64,000 bases of DNA from JBBSAT01 sp046351235 (GTDB lineage Bacteria; Myxococcota_A; Polyangia; Polyangiales; Sandaracinaceae): the NCBI GenBank assembly GCA_046351235.1, contig JAXLYV010000007.1:334398-398397 (forward strand), read 5' to 3'. How positions within the stretch are numbered: position 1 is the first letter of the stretch; each line of letters starts with the position of its first letter. The translations under genes were made by a program, and so were the position numbers. Below, one piece after another: positions 18,943 through 29,466 of the stretch. The notes under the pieces are model-generated. The model worked only from the letters and a program-made list of their open reading frames with translations, was not told where the DNA came from and did not search any database.

Positions 18943-21247
18943 ACGACGTGTCTTGCTCGCCAATGCGGTTGGGTTGGCTGCGCCGCTCCTTTTCACGGCC
19001 GGCCTCGCCGCCGGCTGCTCCGGCGTAGCCCCGCCGGCAACCGGAGACGATGCCGGTGGCTCGGAGCTCGATGCGCTGGTGGGGCCCGACGTCGGTCGCG
19101 ATGCTGCGCCCTCACCCGCGGACGCAGCATCGGGGGCCGACGCTTTCGATGGCGGCGCGGGCGACGACGGCGGAGCGGCCGACGCTGCGGTCGACGACGC
19201 GGCGGTCGACGACGCCGCGGTGGTTCCGAACGACGTCGGCGTGGACGCCGCCTGCGGCTGCGATGATGGCGTCTCGTGCACCATCGATCGCTGTACGCCG
19301 CTCGGGTGCCTGCACGAGGTCGACTACACTTCGTGTCCGAGCTCGCTCTACTGCGACCCGGCGCGTGGATGTGTGGGCGCGGCAGTCTGCTCGAGCGCGG
19401 CGAGCTGTGCGGTCGGCGACCCGTGTATCGTCGCTTCGTGTGACACGGCGACGGCCACGTGTCGCTACGCGGCGCTCGACGCCGATCGCGACGGTTCGCC
19501 GCCGCTCGTGTGTGGGGGCGGGGACTGCAACGACTCGTCGGCGGCGATCGGGCCGACGCGCATCGACGGCTGCAATGCGGTCGACGACGACTGCGACGGC
19601 AGGCTCGACGAAGCGGCTGCTTGTAGCGACGGATACCACTGCGTCGCGGGTGCGTGCGCGTGCCCCGGGCCCTGGACGCTCTGCTCGCAGTTCCCTCGGA
19701 CTTGGTGTGCCGACCTCCAGAGCGATCTCAGCGACTGTGGTGTCTGCGGGAGGCGGTGCGCCACCGGGGCCACGTGCACGGCGGGTGTCTGCGAGTGTCC
19801 CGCGGCGACACCGACCGCCTGCTCCGGTCGGTGCGTCGATCTAGCGTCCGACGCCCACGCGTGCGGCGTGTGCGGGACGGACTGCGGAACGGGCGTGTGC
19901 AACGCGGGCGCTTGCGAGTGCCCGGCGCCGCTCACGCAGTGCTCGCTGGGCTCCCGTGACTCCACTTGCTTCGATCTCGAGAACGACCCTCTCAACTGCG
20001 GCGCTTGCGGTCACCGCTGTCTGACCAACGCAACCTGCGTGGCGGGGCGCTGCTCCATGGAGGCGGAGTGGATCGTCGGTCTCGGCACGGCCTCGTCCGC
20101 GAGCCGGCCTAACGAGCTCGACGTCGCGCCGAATGGCGACATCTACGTCGTGCCGATGAACGGGGGACGGGATCTTTCGCGGCCCGCCTCGGCGCCTCCG
20201 CTGTTCACCGGGGTCGGAGTCGTCCGGATCACGCCCGATGGAGTCGTCGCCTCCGGCGCCAACATCGGCAATTCAGTCTTGGCCGCCACGTCCGCAGGGT
20301 ACGTGGTGGCGGATTGGTTCGTCGGCACCTATTCCGGCGTGGCGATGGCCGGGCTCGTTTGTCCGTTGGGTCTGCGCTGCATGGCTGTCGTGGGCCTCGA
20401 TTCCACTCACCACGTGCTCTGGTCGCGGATGACCGTCGGGACCTACACCGCGCCGCCCTACGTCACCGACATGGAGCGCGTTGGCGATCTCGTCGTTGCC
20501 GTGGGGAGCTTCAGCGGCCCCATCGACCTCGGCGGCGGGGTGCTCGCCGACGACGGCACCACACCCGGGTTCGTGTGGACGTTCGATGCCCGCGACGGCT
20601 CGTACGTACGCGCATTCCGCGTTCCGGGATCCCCGGCGGTCGTTCACACGCGTGCGGATGAGAGCGTGCTCGTCAGCGCGAACTTCTCCGGTACGATCAC
20701 GGTGGGAGGGGTCACCTTTGCCGCGCGCGGCGTGGGACCGTACTACGTCGCTCGCTTTTCTACGACCGGAGTCGCGACGAGCGTTCATCCGTTCGACGGT
20801 GGGTTCGGGTCGTTCGAGCCTCCGTGGCCCACGGCGGTCGATGGGGACGACGACGCAGTCTCTCGAGTCGACGGGCAGCTCATCCGTGTCTTCGATGGTA
20901 GCGACGCCCTGGTTGGCTCGTTCGCCGCCTCGACCGGTCTCGTACCGTGGTGGCTCGAAGATACTGGCGCCTCGCTCGTGAGCGTGGGCACGGGCGACGG
21001 CACGGCCATTGGCGGGGTGATGGTCCCAGCCACCTCCGCGTACATCCTGCGGCTCGGGCGTCACGATGCGTCGTTCGGCGGTGTGGCCTCGTTCACCATT
21101 CGCGGCCAGCGCGGGCGTGCCCGCGCCGTGGATGCGGATCACATCGTGGTCGCGGTACCCGCCCTCAACTTGAGTTTGGGCAGCGTGTCGATGAGCACGC
21201 GCTCGAGCGACTCGGCCACCTTCATCGCTCGGATTCGGATTCGGTGA
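18929..21247 (+). CDS. Cys-rich MopE-like lipoprotein with propeller-like C-terminal half
   Basis: The protein has 772 residues. The signal ends in AGLAAGCSG, a lipobox. An Asp/Ala linker follows to about residue 105. Next come Cys blocks like those of the protein at 7870 (CGCDDGVSCTIDRC, DADRDGS, GDCNDSSAAIGPT, CNAVDDDCDG), then four shorter Cys repeats (CGVCGRRCATGATC, CGVCGTDCGTGVC, CGACGHRCLTNATC). The C-terminal 390 residues contain recurring blocks such as ELDVAPNGDIYV and GVVRITPDG, suggesting a beta-propeller. It overlaps the preceding pseudogene by 14 bases, and its TGA overlaps the ATG of the RHS gene, so it is translationally coupled to the toxin. Confidence 0.8.
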   Translation: MNQRERRVLLANAVGLAAPLLFTAGLAAGCSGVAPPATGDDAGGSELDALVGPDVGRDAAPSPADAASGADAFDGGAGDDGGAADAAVDDAAVDDAAVVPNDVGVDAACGCDDGVSCTIDRCTPLGCLHEVDYTSCPSSLYCDPARGCVGAAVCSSAASCAVGDPCIVASCDTATATCRYAALDADRDGSPPLVCGGGDCNDSSAAIGPTRIDGCNAVDDDCDGRLDEAAACSDGYHCVAGACACPGPWTLCSQFPRTWCADLQSDLSDCGVCGRRCATGATCTAGVCECPAATPTACSGRCVDLASDAHACGVCGTDCGTGVCNAGACECPAPLTQCSLGSRDSTCFDLENDPLNCGACGHRCLTNATCVAGRCSMEAEWIVGLGTASSASRPNELDVAPNGDIYVVPMNGGRDLSRPASAPPLFTGVGVVRITPDGVVASGANIGNSVLAATSAGYVVADWFVGTYSGVAMAGLVCPLGLRCMAVVGLDSTHHVLWSRMTVGTYTAPPYVTDMERVGDLVVAVGSFSGPIDLGGGVLADDGTTPGFVWTFDARDGSYVRAFRVPGSPAVVHTRADESVLVSANFSGTITVGGVTFAARGVGPYYVARFSTTGVATSVHPFDGGFGSFEPPWPTAVDGDDDAVSRVDGQLIRVFDGSDALVGSFAASTGLVPWWLEDTGASLVSVGTGDGTAIGGVMVPATSAYILRLGRHDASFGGVASFTIRGQRGRARAVDADHIVVAVPALNLSLGSVSMSTRSSDSATFIARIRIR

Positions 21248-24200
21248 TGACCAGTCGCGCCGCCACGTTTGCATCTCGCTTTCTCGCTGCCACGGTGGCC
21301 ACGCTGCTCGCGTGGTCACCGGTCACGCCCTATCTCGCTCGGGCGCAGGACCACGAGCGGCCTTCGGTGCAGGCTCGGGAGCTTGCCGAGCCTGCGGTCG
21401 ACGTGGCGGTGCGGGAGGAGCTCGCGGCGACGGCCGGTGCGGAGGGGGCGGCGCTCGAGGCGAACGTCGATCCGGAGGCGATCGAGGCCGAGGCGGCGGA
21501 GCGGTTCGAGGAGCATGCGGACGCGGAGGGTGGGCAGACGGACATCCCGCGGGACTCCACGCCGATCTCGCTGCCGGGGGCGGAGACGCCGAGCGCGGTG
21601 TCGCCGCAGTCGATCTCGTTGCCGACGGCGGAGGGATCCATCCAGGGCATGGGGGAGTCGTTCTCGCCCGTGCTCTCGTCGGGCACGGCCACGTTCTCCG
21701 TGCCGATCGCGGTGGCGCCGGGGCGGGCGGGGGTGCAGCCCTCGCTCTCGCTCGCGTACTCCACTTCCGGCGGCAACGGGCCGGTCGGGTTCGGGTGGGG
21801 GCTCGGGGTGCCGTTCATCTCGCGGCAGACCGATCGCGGGCTTCCGCGCTACCTCGATCGGGCGGCGTGGCATCCCGAGGAGGACCGCTTCATCTACAAC
21901 GGCGGGCAGGAGCTCGTCCCGGTCGACACGGCGGCGATGGGGCAGATCGACGACACCGCTGCCGGCTCGGGCGATGCCACGCAGGTGCCGAGCGACGTCG
22001 TGGGCTGGCAGCAGTACCGCGCGCGCGTCGAGGGCGGGTTCATGCGCTTCTTCCGCGCGCCGCCGGATGCGCGCGGGCAGGTGCCGCGCTGGATCGTGCA
22101 GAGCAAGGACGGGACGCGCTTCGACTTCGGGCTGCTGCCGACGGGCGACGGCGCGAGCGATGCCGTGGGCTTCTCGCCCAACGCGCTCGAGTCGGACCCC
22201 GAGAGCGGCACGCGGGTGTTTCGCTGGATGCTCACGCGCATGAGCGATGCCCACGGCTCGACGGTGTACTACCGGTACGACCGCGACCGCGGGCAGATCT
22301 ACCTCGCCGACGTCTACTACGTGTCGCCGGCGAGCTGCGCGAGCGCCAGCCCGGATGCGGCGCGGCGCTGCGCTCAGCCCACCACCGGGTACGGCGCGCA
22401 CGTGCACCTCGTGTACGAGTCACGCGACGACGCGTTCACGTCCTATCTGTCGGGATATCCGATCACGACGGGGCGGCGCCTGCACCGCGTGGAGGTGACT
22501 GCCTATCACGAGGGGACGGGCACGCGCACGCTCGTGCGGCGCTATCATCTCGCGTACGAGGACGGCTATCACTCCCTGCTCCACTCGGTGCAGGTGGAGG
22601 GGCGCCCGCAGCACATGGTCGAGGCGGTCGGCGTGCTCGTGGGCGACCCGACCGTCGCCGAGTCGTCGCTCGGCGAGACCGTCGTCGGTGCGCTGCTCCC
22701 GCCGATGACCTTCGGCTACTCGTCTCTTCCGGATACGAGCGGGGCCATCGCCGGCTTCGGCGGGCTCTCGGGCACCGTTCGCGCCGTGGCCTCGTCGCCG
22801 CCGCACTCGATCGACGACGCGCTCACCGACTTCTTCGACGTGAACAGCGACGGTCTGCCCGACCTCATCGTCACCGACCCAGCGCGCTATCGCACGGACG
22901 ACGGGCGCCCCGCGGTGGGTGTGTTCTTCAACGGTTTCTCGGGTGCCGACGCGCGCCCCGGCACGCCGGGCAGCTTCTCGGGCGCGGTGCCGATGCCGAT
23001 GCGCTCGGACCTCTCGGGCGTCCTCTCGCTCACGAACCTGAACATCGTGCCGATGGACATCGACGGCGACGGCCGCTCGGATCTGCTGCACATGCCGCGT
23101 GTGCGCAGCTACGGCTGGTTCGCCCCGACGCGCGAGAGCGACCCCGCGGGTGCCGCGCAGGTCTCGCCCGCCGATCAGGGCTGGCGCTGGACCTATGCCA
23201 CCATCGATCTGCCCTCGACCGACCTCGACCCGCGCATCGACTTCGGGCGCGACTCGTCGCACTTCGAGATCCTCGACGTGAACCAGGACCACCTGGTGGA
23301 CGTGATCCGCTCGACGGGCACGTCGATCCAGACGTGGCTCAACCTCGGGTGGATCCCGGAGCGCGACGCGCAGGGGCGCGGCGTCGGCGATGGGCGCTTC
23401 GGGACGGCGAGCTACAGCGGTGGGCACTGGTCGCTCTCGACGCAGCCCACCACGTCGTGCTTGCTCACGGCGGGCACGCCGCTCGACTTCGCCGATGGCG
23501 AGACGCGCCTGGCCGACATGAACGGCGACGGTCTCGTCGATCTGGTGCGCCTGCGGCAGGGCAGGGTGATCTGGTGGCCGAGCCGCGGCGTCGGCAGCTA
23601 CGGCGTGGGCAACCACGACTGTCCGTCCGGCTTCGCGGACGGGCGCTACGTGGAGATGCAGCACGCGCCGACCGAGATCAACGCCGAGCTCGCGGGCGTG
23701 CAGCTCGCCGACGTGGACGGCGACGGCGCGACGGACCTCGTGCAGGTGCGCTTCGATGCGATCGACGTGTGGTTCAGCCGCGCGGGCACGGGCTTCACCG
23801 ATCGCTTCATCGTGCGCGGCACGCCGCCCGCGCCCGACTACCTGCCGCGCGTGCGCCTGATGGACATCGACGGCTCGGGCACGCTCGACGCCGTGTATGC
23901 GAGCGCGGGCCACTACCAGTACGTGGACCTGCTCGAGCACACGCAGCCGCGCATGCTCACCACGGTCGACAACGGCCTCGGCGCGCTCACCACGATCGGC
24001 TACGACACGAGCGTCACCGACTATCTCGGCGATCTCCAGGCCGCGAGCACCACGTGCACGAGCGAGAGCGCGGGCTGCGATCGCTTCACGTGGTCGCGCA
24101 TCGAGGGGGGCTACAGCCAGCGCTTGCAGCGCCGCGCGCCGGGCGAGCCGACGGCGAGCATGTTCCACGCGGCGGGCACGCCGGTGATCTCCACGGTGGT

Positions 24201-27200
24201 GCGCAGCATCCGCACGAGCGATCGCTTCGGCACGTACGTGGGGAGCGACCAGGTGAGCGAGACACGCTTCGGCTACCACGAGGGCTACTACGAGGGCATC
24301 GAGCAGGAGTTCCGCGGCTTCGGCGCGGCGGACTCGATCACCGTGGGCGACGCGTCGAGCCCGAGCGTGCTCACGCGCACGTGGTTCCATCAGGGAAGGC
24401 GCCCGCAGGACATCGCCGACGACCGATTGGCCTTCAATCCCGACGAGGCGCTGAAGGGCCGCGAGTACCTCACGGAGGTGCTCGACGAGCGAGGCGTCTA
24501 TCTGTCCACGGCGCACGCGACGCTCACGAGCCGCACGCTCGCGACCGGCCTCGACGGCCGGCCCATCCAGTACGCGTTCGTGTCGCAGTCGGACGAGATC
24601 CGGTACGACACCACGGGCTACACGCCCGCGAGCTACACGGCGACGCTGCCCGAGGTCGTGCGCGAGAGCGTGAATGCGTCGGGCGCCGTGACGGCACGGA
24701 CGACCGATCGCAGCCGCGACGTGCGCGTGCGCGGCGAGCGCGCCGTGAGGATCGAGACGACCTACGACGAGGTCGACAACCTCGGCCAGGTGCGCCGTCA
24801 GACGGCGCATGGGCGCGTGAACGTGCTGGGCACGATCCTACCGACCGACGACCCGCCGATCACGAGCGTGACCGTCCCCGTGCTCGTGAACGGCGCCGCG
24901 TGGATCTGGCGGACGCACCAGAGCTACGTGCTCGACGCGGACGGCACGACACCCCTACGCGACACGACGAACGAGTACTCGTCCTCGGGCGATCTGCTCT
25001 CGAGCAGCCAGGCCGTCACGTCCACGCGCACGTACGACTTCAGCAACCCCACCGAGGAAGACGCCCAAGGCGGTGCCGACGAGCTGACGCAGACGAACGA
25101 AGGCCTCACGGCCTCCACCGCCGTGGACTATTGGGGCCAGCCGGTGGCGAGCTGTGTGGGCAGCCTCGTCGCGGGTGGCGTCGTCGCGCCCGTGACCGCG
25201 GCGCCGGCCACGGCGCCGCCCACGGGGTGCCTGCGCTACTCGGTGGTCGCGCGCGATGCGCAGTTCCATCAGCTCGCGCTAGCGGAGTTCCCGTTCGTCG
25301 CGCGCGCGTCGCTCGGTTACCTCGACACGCACGGCGAGTGGGACCGCGGGCTCGGCGTGCTCGTCTCCGCCACCGACCCGAACGACCTCGAGACGCACGT
25401 CACCTACGACGGCCTCGGGCGCCTCACCGCGGTCACGCCCCCCGCCTCCACGGCCGCCGGCTGCGCCACGACCCCGACGCCGACGACGCGCATCCGCTAC
25501 GAGCTCACCTCGTCTCCCGCGTCGCAGCCCGCCTCGCGCGTCGTCACCACGACCGAGCTCGACTGCGACGGCACGCTCGGCGAGGCCACCACCGAGGGAA
25601 ACCCCGGCTCGCTCACCTCGATCGGCTACGTCGACGGCCTCGGCCGCGTCCGCGCCACGCTTGCGACGGGCGGCACCGACGCGGCCTGGGTCCGCTCGGG
25701 CCTCACGCGCCTGAACGCGAAGGGCGCCGCCATCGAGGCCTGGCAGAGCGACTACTACGGCGGCTCGGATACCGCTTACGCCTCCGTGCTCCAGACGCCG
25801 GGCGAGAGCTTCCCGCACACGCGCTCGATCTACGACGCCTTCGGCCGCGTCCGCGTCTCCTACGCCGAGGACGGCTCGCTCACGAGCACGAGCTACCACA
25901 CGCTCTCGACCGACGTCTGCGACCCGCTCGACAACGACCCCAGCTCGATGCACTTCGGCACGTGCACCACCGCGCGCACGGACGGGCACGGGCGCCTCAT
26001 CGATCAGATCTTGCGCAACCGCCAGCCCGGCGTGGGCGGCACGGAGTACCATCGCCTCTGGACCTGGTACCGGAACGACGGGGCGGTGACGGACCTCGTG
26101 CGCATGCAGACGGAAGACGGCTCGCAGACGCGCACGGCCACCCCGGCCGGTGCGACGGCGAAGGCGCTCGTGGACCACGGGCGAGCGCAGATCGTCCATC
26201 GCGCCTTCTTCTACGACTCGGTCGGGCGCCGCATCGGCTCGGACGATCCCGACACCGACGACCGCTCGAATCCCGCCGTCACCTCGCGCACGTGGCGCTA
26301 CCTCTTCAACCGCGCGGGCGACCTCGCGGCCGTGCGCGACCCGCGCGGCTGCGGCCAGAACTTCTTCTACGATCTCGGCGGGCGCCTCGTCGGCGAGCAG
26401 TACGTCGCGTGCACCGAGTCGCAGAGCTCGCGGCGCGAGCTGCCGATCGAGGTCGTGTCCGATCCGATCGGCATGACGGCGATCACCGGCACGCGCATGG
26501 TCGACGTGCACTACTACTACGACGACTATCCGAGCTGGATCGTCGACTCGGAGGAGCACGAAGCGCTCGCCGTCGCGCTGCCGGCCTCGAATCTGGTCGG
26601 TCGCGCGACGGGCGTGGTGGATCGCGCGCAGCGCGCGGCGGTCGCGTACGACGACCGCGGGAACGCGGTGTGGACGGCGCGGCAAGTCGCGGTGATCAGC
26701 GCGCCGCTCGCGTCGGGCGGAGCGAGCACGCTCTCGGGGGCGTCGCTGCCGAGCTTCGACGAGCAGCTGCCCACCTCGAACGGCACCGTCGTCTACGACC
26801 AGCAGCACACGTACATCCGCACGGCGGTGTTCGACCACGCGGGCCGGCCCACGACGATGGCGCTCCCGCGCGACCCGAACTGGGACGGCACGACGGGCAT
26901 CACGTCGGCGCCGCTCGTCACCGGCGCGCTCACGTACAACGCGCGCGGCCTGCCCGCGACGGCCTCGCTCGCCATCGGCGCCTCGGCCCCGATCCCGATC
27001 GTGCGCGCGATCCACTACCTGCGCGACGGCCTGGTCGACTCGATCGAGTACGGGCAGCTCGGCACCGACCATCACGCCGTCGTCACGAGCGGCACCGAGT
27101 ACGACCAGCGTCGGCGGCCGATCCACATGACGGCGGCACGCCAGCCGACCGACATCACGGGCCTGGGCGCGGTCACGGCGATCGCCGACCAGCACCTCGT

Positions 27201-29466
27201 CTGGGACGCCGCCTCGAACCTCACCGCGATCATGGATGGCCGCGACCCGGCGGAGTGGCCGGAGATGTTCCGTCCGCAGTCGGTCGCCATCGAGCACGAC
27301 TCGCTCTACCGCGTCGTCGGCGCGCTCTTCGACTACTCGCTGCCCGGCGATGCGCCCGGCTCGACGAGCCTCGGCGTCGACACCTCGAGCGACTGGCGCG
27401 ACGACGCGCTCGCCTCGAACGCCGTCGACCCGATGCACCCCGAGCCGGCGCCGATGGCGACCGCGATGCCGGAGACGCGCGTCCAGTGGCTCGGCTGGGA
27501 GTGGGACTGGCTCGGGAACATGACCCAGTGGACCGACGACCAGCAGCAGTTCTACGAGCGGTCGATCGGCGAGATCACGAACGGGTTCGACGTGGACGAG
27601 CGCCCGAGCGCGCTCTCGCTCGCAGCGCACATCGACCCGGCGCATCCCGCGCAGAGCGGGTGGGCCGAGGTCGGCTACGGCGTCGGCGGCAACGTCACCG
27701 CGCTTACCGTCTACGGCCACTGCGGGAACGCGCCGAGCCACACGTGCACGGACCCTGGCCCGCACGCGGGCACCTCGCGCCTCACGGCGCTTCACGCGGG
27801 CTGCACGTGCGAGCTGACGCAGCGCTACGAGTACCGCTGGGACGAGCTGAACCGCATCGCCGAGGCCCGCCGCTTCGATCGCGGCGCAGTGGGCAACTGG
27901 ACCTTCGAGGCACGGCAGCGATACCGCTACGACGGCGCGAACGTCCGCGTCGTGAAGCAAGCGTTCGACACGAGCGGGGGGCTGGACGCGACCGATAGCC
28001 GCGTGGCGCTCTACGTGTACCCCGGCGACTTCGAGCGCCGCGGGCTCGAGCGCGCGGTGGACACCTACGTGCCGGCCGACACGGCGCCCGGGACCGAGAC
28101 GCAGTACCTGGTCGCGGGGGCGCGCATCGTGTGGGACCAGGGGCTACCGCCCGCGGCGGGGACCGCGCTGGATCAGCCGCACCGGATCACGATTCCGGTG
28201 AGCGACTTGCTGCACACGACGAGCGCGAGCGTCGATCTGTGGAGCGGCGAGCTGCTCGAGGTGAGCACGTATTACCCCAACGGGGCGCGGGAGACGTTGT
28301 GGGCCGAGGGCGGTGGCGGGGCGGTGCCGCTCGAGCCCATGGGGTTCACCGGGAAGGAGGCCGACGAGGACGTCGGGCTGGTGTACTTCGGGGAGAGGTA
28401 TTTGATTGCCCGGTTGGGGAGGTGGGCGAGCCCGGACCCGTTGGAGTTGCACGGTGCGGCGGGGACGAGGAGGCTAAACTCGTATCACTATGTCTCTGGA
28501 AGCCCATTGCAGTCGCGAGACATGCTGGGACTCTGCGGAGGCCCCGACGATCCCCCATGTCCGCAGCAGATTGCCTCCGCAATGACTGGAACAGTTCCGT
28601 CTGCGCAGCCTGACATGGCCACCGTCGTTGGTGACGTTCGGGCCGGCATCGATCGCGCGGCCTCGTGGTGGCGGAGCGTCCGTCAGGCGGTAACTGACTT
28701 CGTATTCGATCGCGCGGCATATGATCGGTCGGTAGCTGCCGCCGGTCCTCGCGTGTCCCATCCCGTGCTCGATGCAACCGATGAACTAGTCGCTGCGACA
28801 CCGACCGTGTCCTCGATGATGATGCTTGAAGCCGCTGGTGCACTGCCCGGGGCCGGAGGGGTGCGCGCCGCGATCCCTAGAACCCCATCCGCACTCGGTC
28901 ACGCTCGCTATGTAGCCTCCGTCCTGCCAGTGGTCCGGGCGCTCCCGCGCGCAATACGACGTGGGATGGCAAGGCGCGCATTGGAGGTGATCGAGCACGC
29001 TGATGGCAGTGTTTCCGTCGGGCTCTCGGGTGGCTCCCCGATGACCGCTGAACAGATCGCCGCAATTGAGGAAGCCCTCAACGCAAGTGGCGGGAGGTAT
29101 CGAGTGTCAGATTCAACCGCAACCGCTCGTGCCCCTGCCAGCGAGCCGGGCGCCCCTCCGGCCGGGGCGTGCTCCGAATGGTGGTGCGCGGCCCAGGCCG
29201 GCGAGTCTGCGTCACCGCCTGTGGGGCGCGCGACAATCTGGCGAGGACGCACGCCGAATCCTCACCCGCTCGCCGGAGGAGCGCCGGACGAAATGCTTGA
29301 GTGCGCCACATGCGGCGCCAACGGCGACTTGCTCGGCGAGGTCGCACACAGCGGGTCTGGTGGCGCGCCTGATCAGGCTGGAGCTGCCGGAGGCGCCTCC
29401 GGAGTTGGAGTTGGGGGTTCTGCCGCGATTCGTGTCGAGGAGCGCGATCGAAGTGAACAGCGCTGA
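21247..29466 (+). CDS. Exported SpvB/FG-GAP/RHS protein (TcB-TcC-like toxin)
   Basis: The protein has 2739 residues. Signal peptide, acidic linker (35-125), then an SpvB-type domain beginning SIQGMGESFSPVLSSGTATF and AYSTSGGNGPVGFGWGLG. FG-GAP/VCBS motifs follow between about 520 and 890 (DVNSDGLPDL, MDIDGDGRSDLL, DMNGDGLVDL, DVDGDGATDLV). RHS/YD repeats occupy about 900-2360. The RHS core closes with FTGKEADEDVGLVYFGERY and ASPDPLELHG near residues 2365-2400. The last 320 residues are the variable tip. In Tc toxins, TcB and TcC form a cocoon that holds the toxic C terminus and docks on TcA. Here B and C are one chain and carry an export signal. The tip has no motif I can name; less G+C-rich sequence begins there. 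Confidence 0.85.
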   Translation: MTSRAATFASRFLAATVATLLAWSPVTPYLARAQDHERPSVQARELAEPAVDVAVREELAATAGAEGAALEANVDPEAIEAEAAERFEEHADAEGGQTDIPRDSTPISLPGAETPSAVSPQSISLPTAEGSIQGMGESFSPVLSSGTATFSVPIAVAPGRAGVQPSLSLAYSTSGGNGPVGFGWGLGVPFISRQTDRGLPRYLDRAAWHPEEDRFIYNGGQELVPVDTAAMGQIDDTAAGSGDATQVPSDVVGWQQYRARVEGGFMRFFRAPPDARGQVPRWIVQSKDGTRFDFGLLPTGDGASDAVGFSPNALESDPESGTRVFRWMLTRMSDAHGSTVYYRYDRDRGQIYLADVYYVSPASCASASPDAARRCAQPTTGYGAHVHLVYESRDDAFTSYLSGYPITTGRRLHRVEVTAYHEGTGTRTLVRRYHLAYEDGYHSLLHSVQVEGRPQHMVEAVGVLVGDPTVAESSLGETVVGALLPPMTFGYSSLPDTSGAIAGFGGLSGTVRAVASSPPHSIDDALTDFFDVNSDGLPDLIVTDPARYRTDDGRPAVGVFFNGFSGADARPGTPGSFSGAVPMPMRSDLSGVLSLTNLNIVPMDIDGDGRSDLLHMPRVRSYGWFAPTRESDPAGAAQVSPADQGWRWTYATIDLPSTDLDPRIDFGRDSSHFEILDVNQDHLVDVIRSTGTSIQTWLNLGWIPERDAQGRGVGDGRFGTASYSGGHWSLSTQPTTSCLLTAGTPLDFADGETRLADMNGDGLVDLVRLRQGRVIWWPSRGVGSYGVGNHDCPSGFADGRYVEMQHAPTEINAELAGVQLADVDGDGATDLVQVRFDAIDVWFSRAGTGFTDRFIVRGTPPAPDYLPRVRLMDIDGSGTLDAVYASAGHYQYVDLLEHTQPRMLTTVDNGLGALTTIGYDTSVTDYLGDLQAASTTCTSESAGCDRFTWSRIEGGYSQRLQRRAPGEPTASMFHAAGTPVISTVVRSIRTSDRFGTYVGSDQVSETRFGYHEGYYEGIEQEFRGFGAADSITVGDASSPSVLTRTWFHQGRRPQDIADDRLAFNPDEALKGREYLTEVLDERGVYLSTAHATLTSRTLATGLDGRPIQYAFVSQSDEIRYDTTGYTPASYTATLPEVVRESVNASGAVTARTTDRSRDVRVRGERAVRIETTYDEVDNLGQVRRQTAHGRVNVLGTILPTDDPPITSVTVPVLVNGAAWIWRTHQSYVLDADGTTPLRDTTNEYSSSGDLLSSSQAVTSTRTYDFSNPTEEDAQGGADELTQTNEGLTASTAVDYWGQPVASCVGSLVAGGVVAPVTAAPATAPPTGCLRYSVVARDAQFHQLALAEFPFVARASLGYLDTHGEWDRGLGVLVSATDPNDLETHVTYDGLGRLTAVTPPASTAAGCATTPTPTTRIRYELTSSPASQPASRVVTTTELDCDGTLGEATTEGNPGSLTSIGYVDGLGRVRATLATGGTDAAWVRSGLTRLNAKGAAIEAWQSDYYGGSDTAYASVLQTPGESFPHTRSIYDAFGRVRVSYAEDGSLTSTSYHTLSTDVCDPLDNDPSSMHFGTCTTARTDGHGRLIDQILRNRQPGVGGTEYHRLWTWYRNDGAVTDLVRMQTEDGSQTRTATPAGATAKALVDHGRAQIVHRAFFYDSVGRRIGSDDPDTDDRSNPAVTSRTWRYLFNRAGDLAAVRDPRGCGQNFFYDLGGRLVGEQYVACTESQSSRRELPIEVVSDPIGMTAITGTRMVDVHYYYDDYPSWIVDSEEHEALAVALPASNLVGRATGVVDRAQRAAVAYDDRGNAVWTARQVAVISAPLASGGASTLSGASLPSFDEQLPTSNGTVVYDQQHTYIRTAVFDHAGRPTTMALPRDPNWDGTTGITSAPLVTGALTYNARGLPATASLAIGASAPIPIVRAIHYLRDGLVDSIEYGQLGTDHHAVVTSGTEYDQRRRPIHMTAARQPTDITGLGAVTAIADQHLVWDAASNLTAIMDGRDPAEWPEMFRPQSVAIEHDSLYRVVGALFDYSLPGDAPGSTSLGVDTSSDWRDDALASNAVDPMHPEPAPMATAMPETRVQWLGWEWDWLGNMTQWTDDQQQFYERSIGEITNGFDVDERPSALSLAAHIDPAHPAQSGWAEVGYGVGGNVTALTVYGHCGNAPSHTCTDPGPHAGTSRLTALHAGCTCELTQRYEYRWDELNRIAEARRFDRGAVGNWTFEARQRYRYDGANVRVVKQAFDTSGGLDATDSRVALYVYPGDFERRGLERAVDTYVPADTAPGTETQYLVAGARIVWDQGLPPAAGTALDQPHRITIPVSDLLHTTSASVDLWSGELLEVSTYYPNGARETLWAEGGGGAVPLEPMGFTGKEADEDVGLVYFGERYLIARLGRWASPDPLELHGAAGTRRLNSYHYVSGSPLQSRDMLGLCGGPDDPPCPQQIASAMTGTVPSAQPDMATVVGDVRAGIDRAASWWRSVRQAVTDFVFDRAAYDRSVAAAGPRVSHPVLDATDELVAATPTVSSMMMLEAAGALPGAGGVRAAIPRTPSALGHARYVASVLPVVRALPRAIRRGMARRALEVIEHADGSVSVGLSGGSPMTAEQIAAIEEALNASGGRYRVSDSTATARAPASEPGAPPAGACSEWWCAAQAGESASPPVGRATIWRGRTPNPHPLAGGAPDEMLECATCGANGDLLGEVAHSGSGGAPDQAGAAGGASGVGVGGSAAIRVEERDRSEQR
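21256..21625 (+). repeat. 370-bp direct repeat, copy 2
   Basis: This is the intact context of the repeat described at 18541. It encodes most of the signal peptide and the acidic N-terminal segment of the RHS protein. Confidence 0.9.

Noticed and set aside
20947..21246. Upstream extension of the RHS frame
   Set aside because: It lies inside the lipoprotein gene in another frame; the ATG at 21247 gives a proper signal peptide that is also found in the duplicated copy.
21312..27998. 2228-codon frame overlapping the RHS gene
   Set aside because: It is the +2 shadow of the RHS gene, dominated by Arg/Ala and without RHS motifs.
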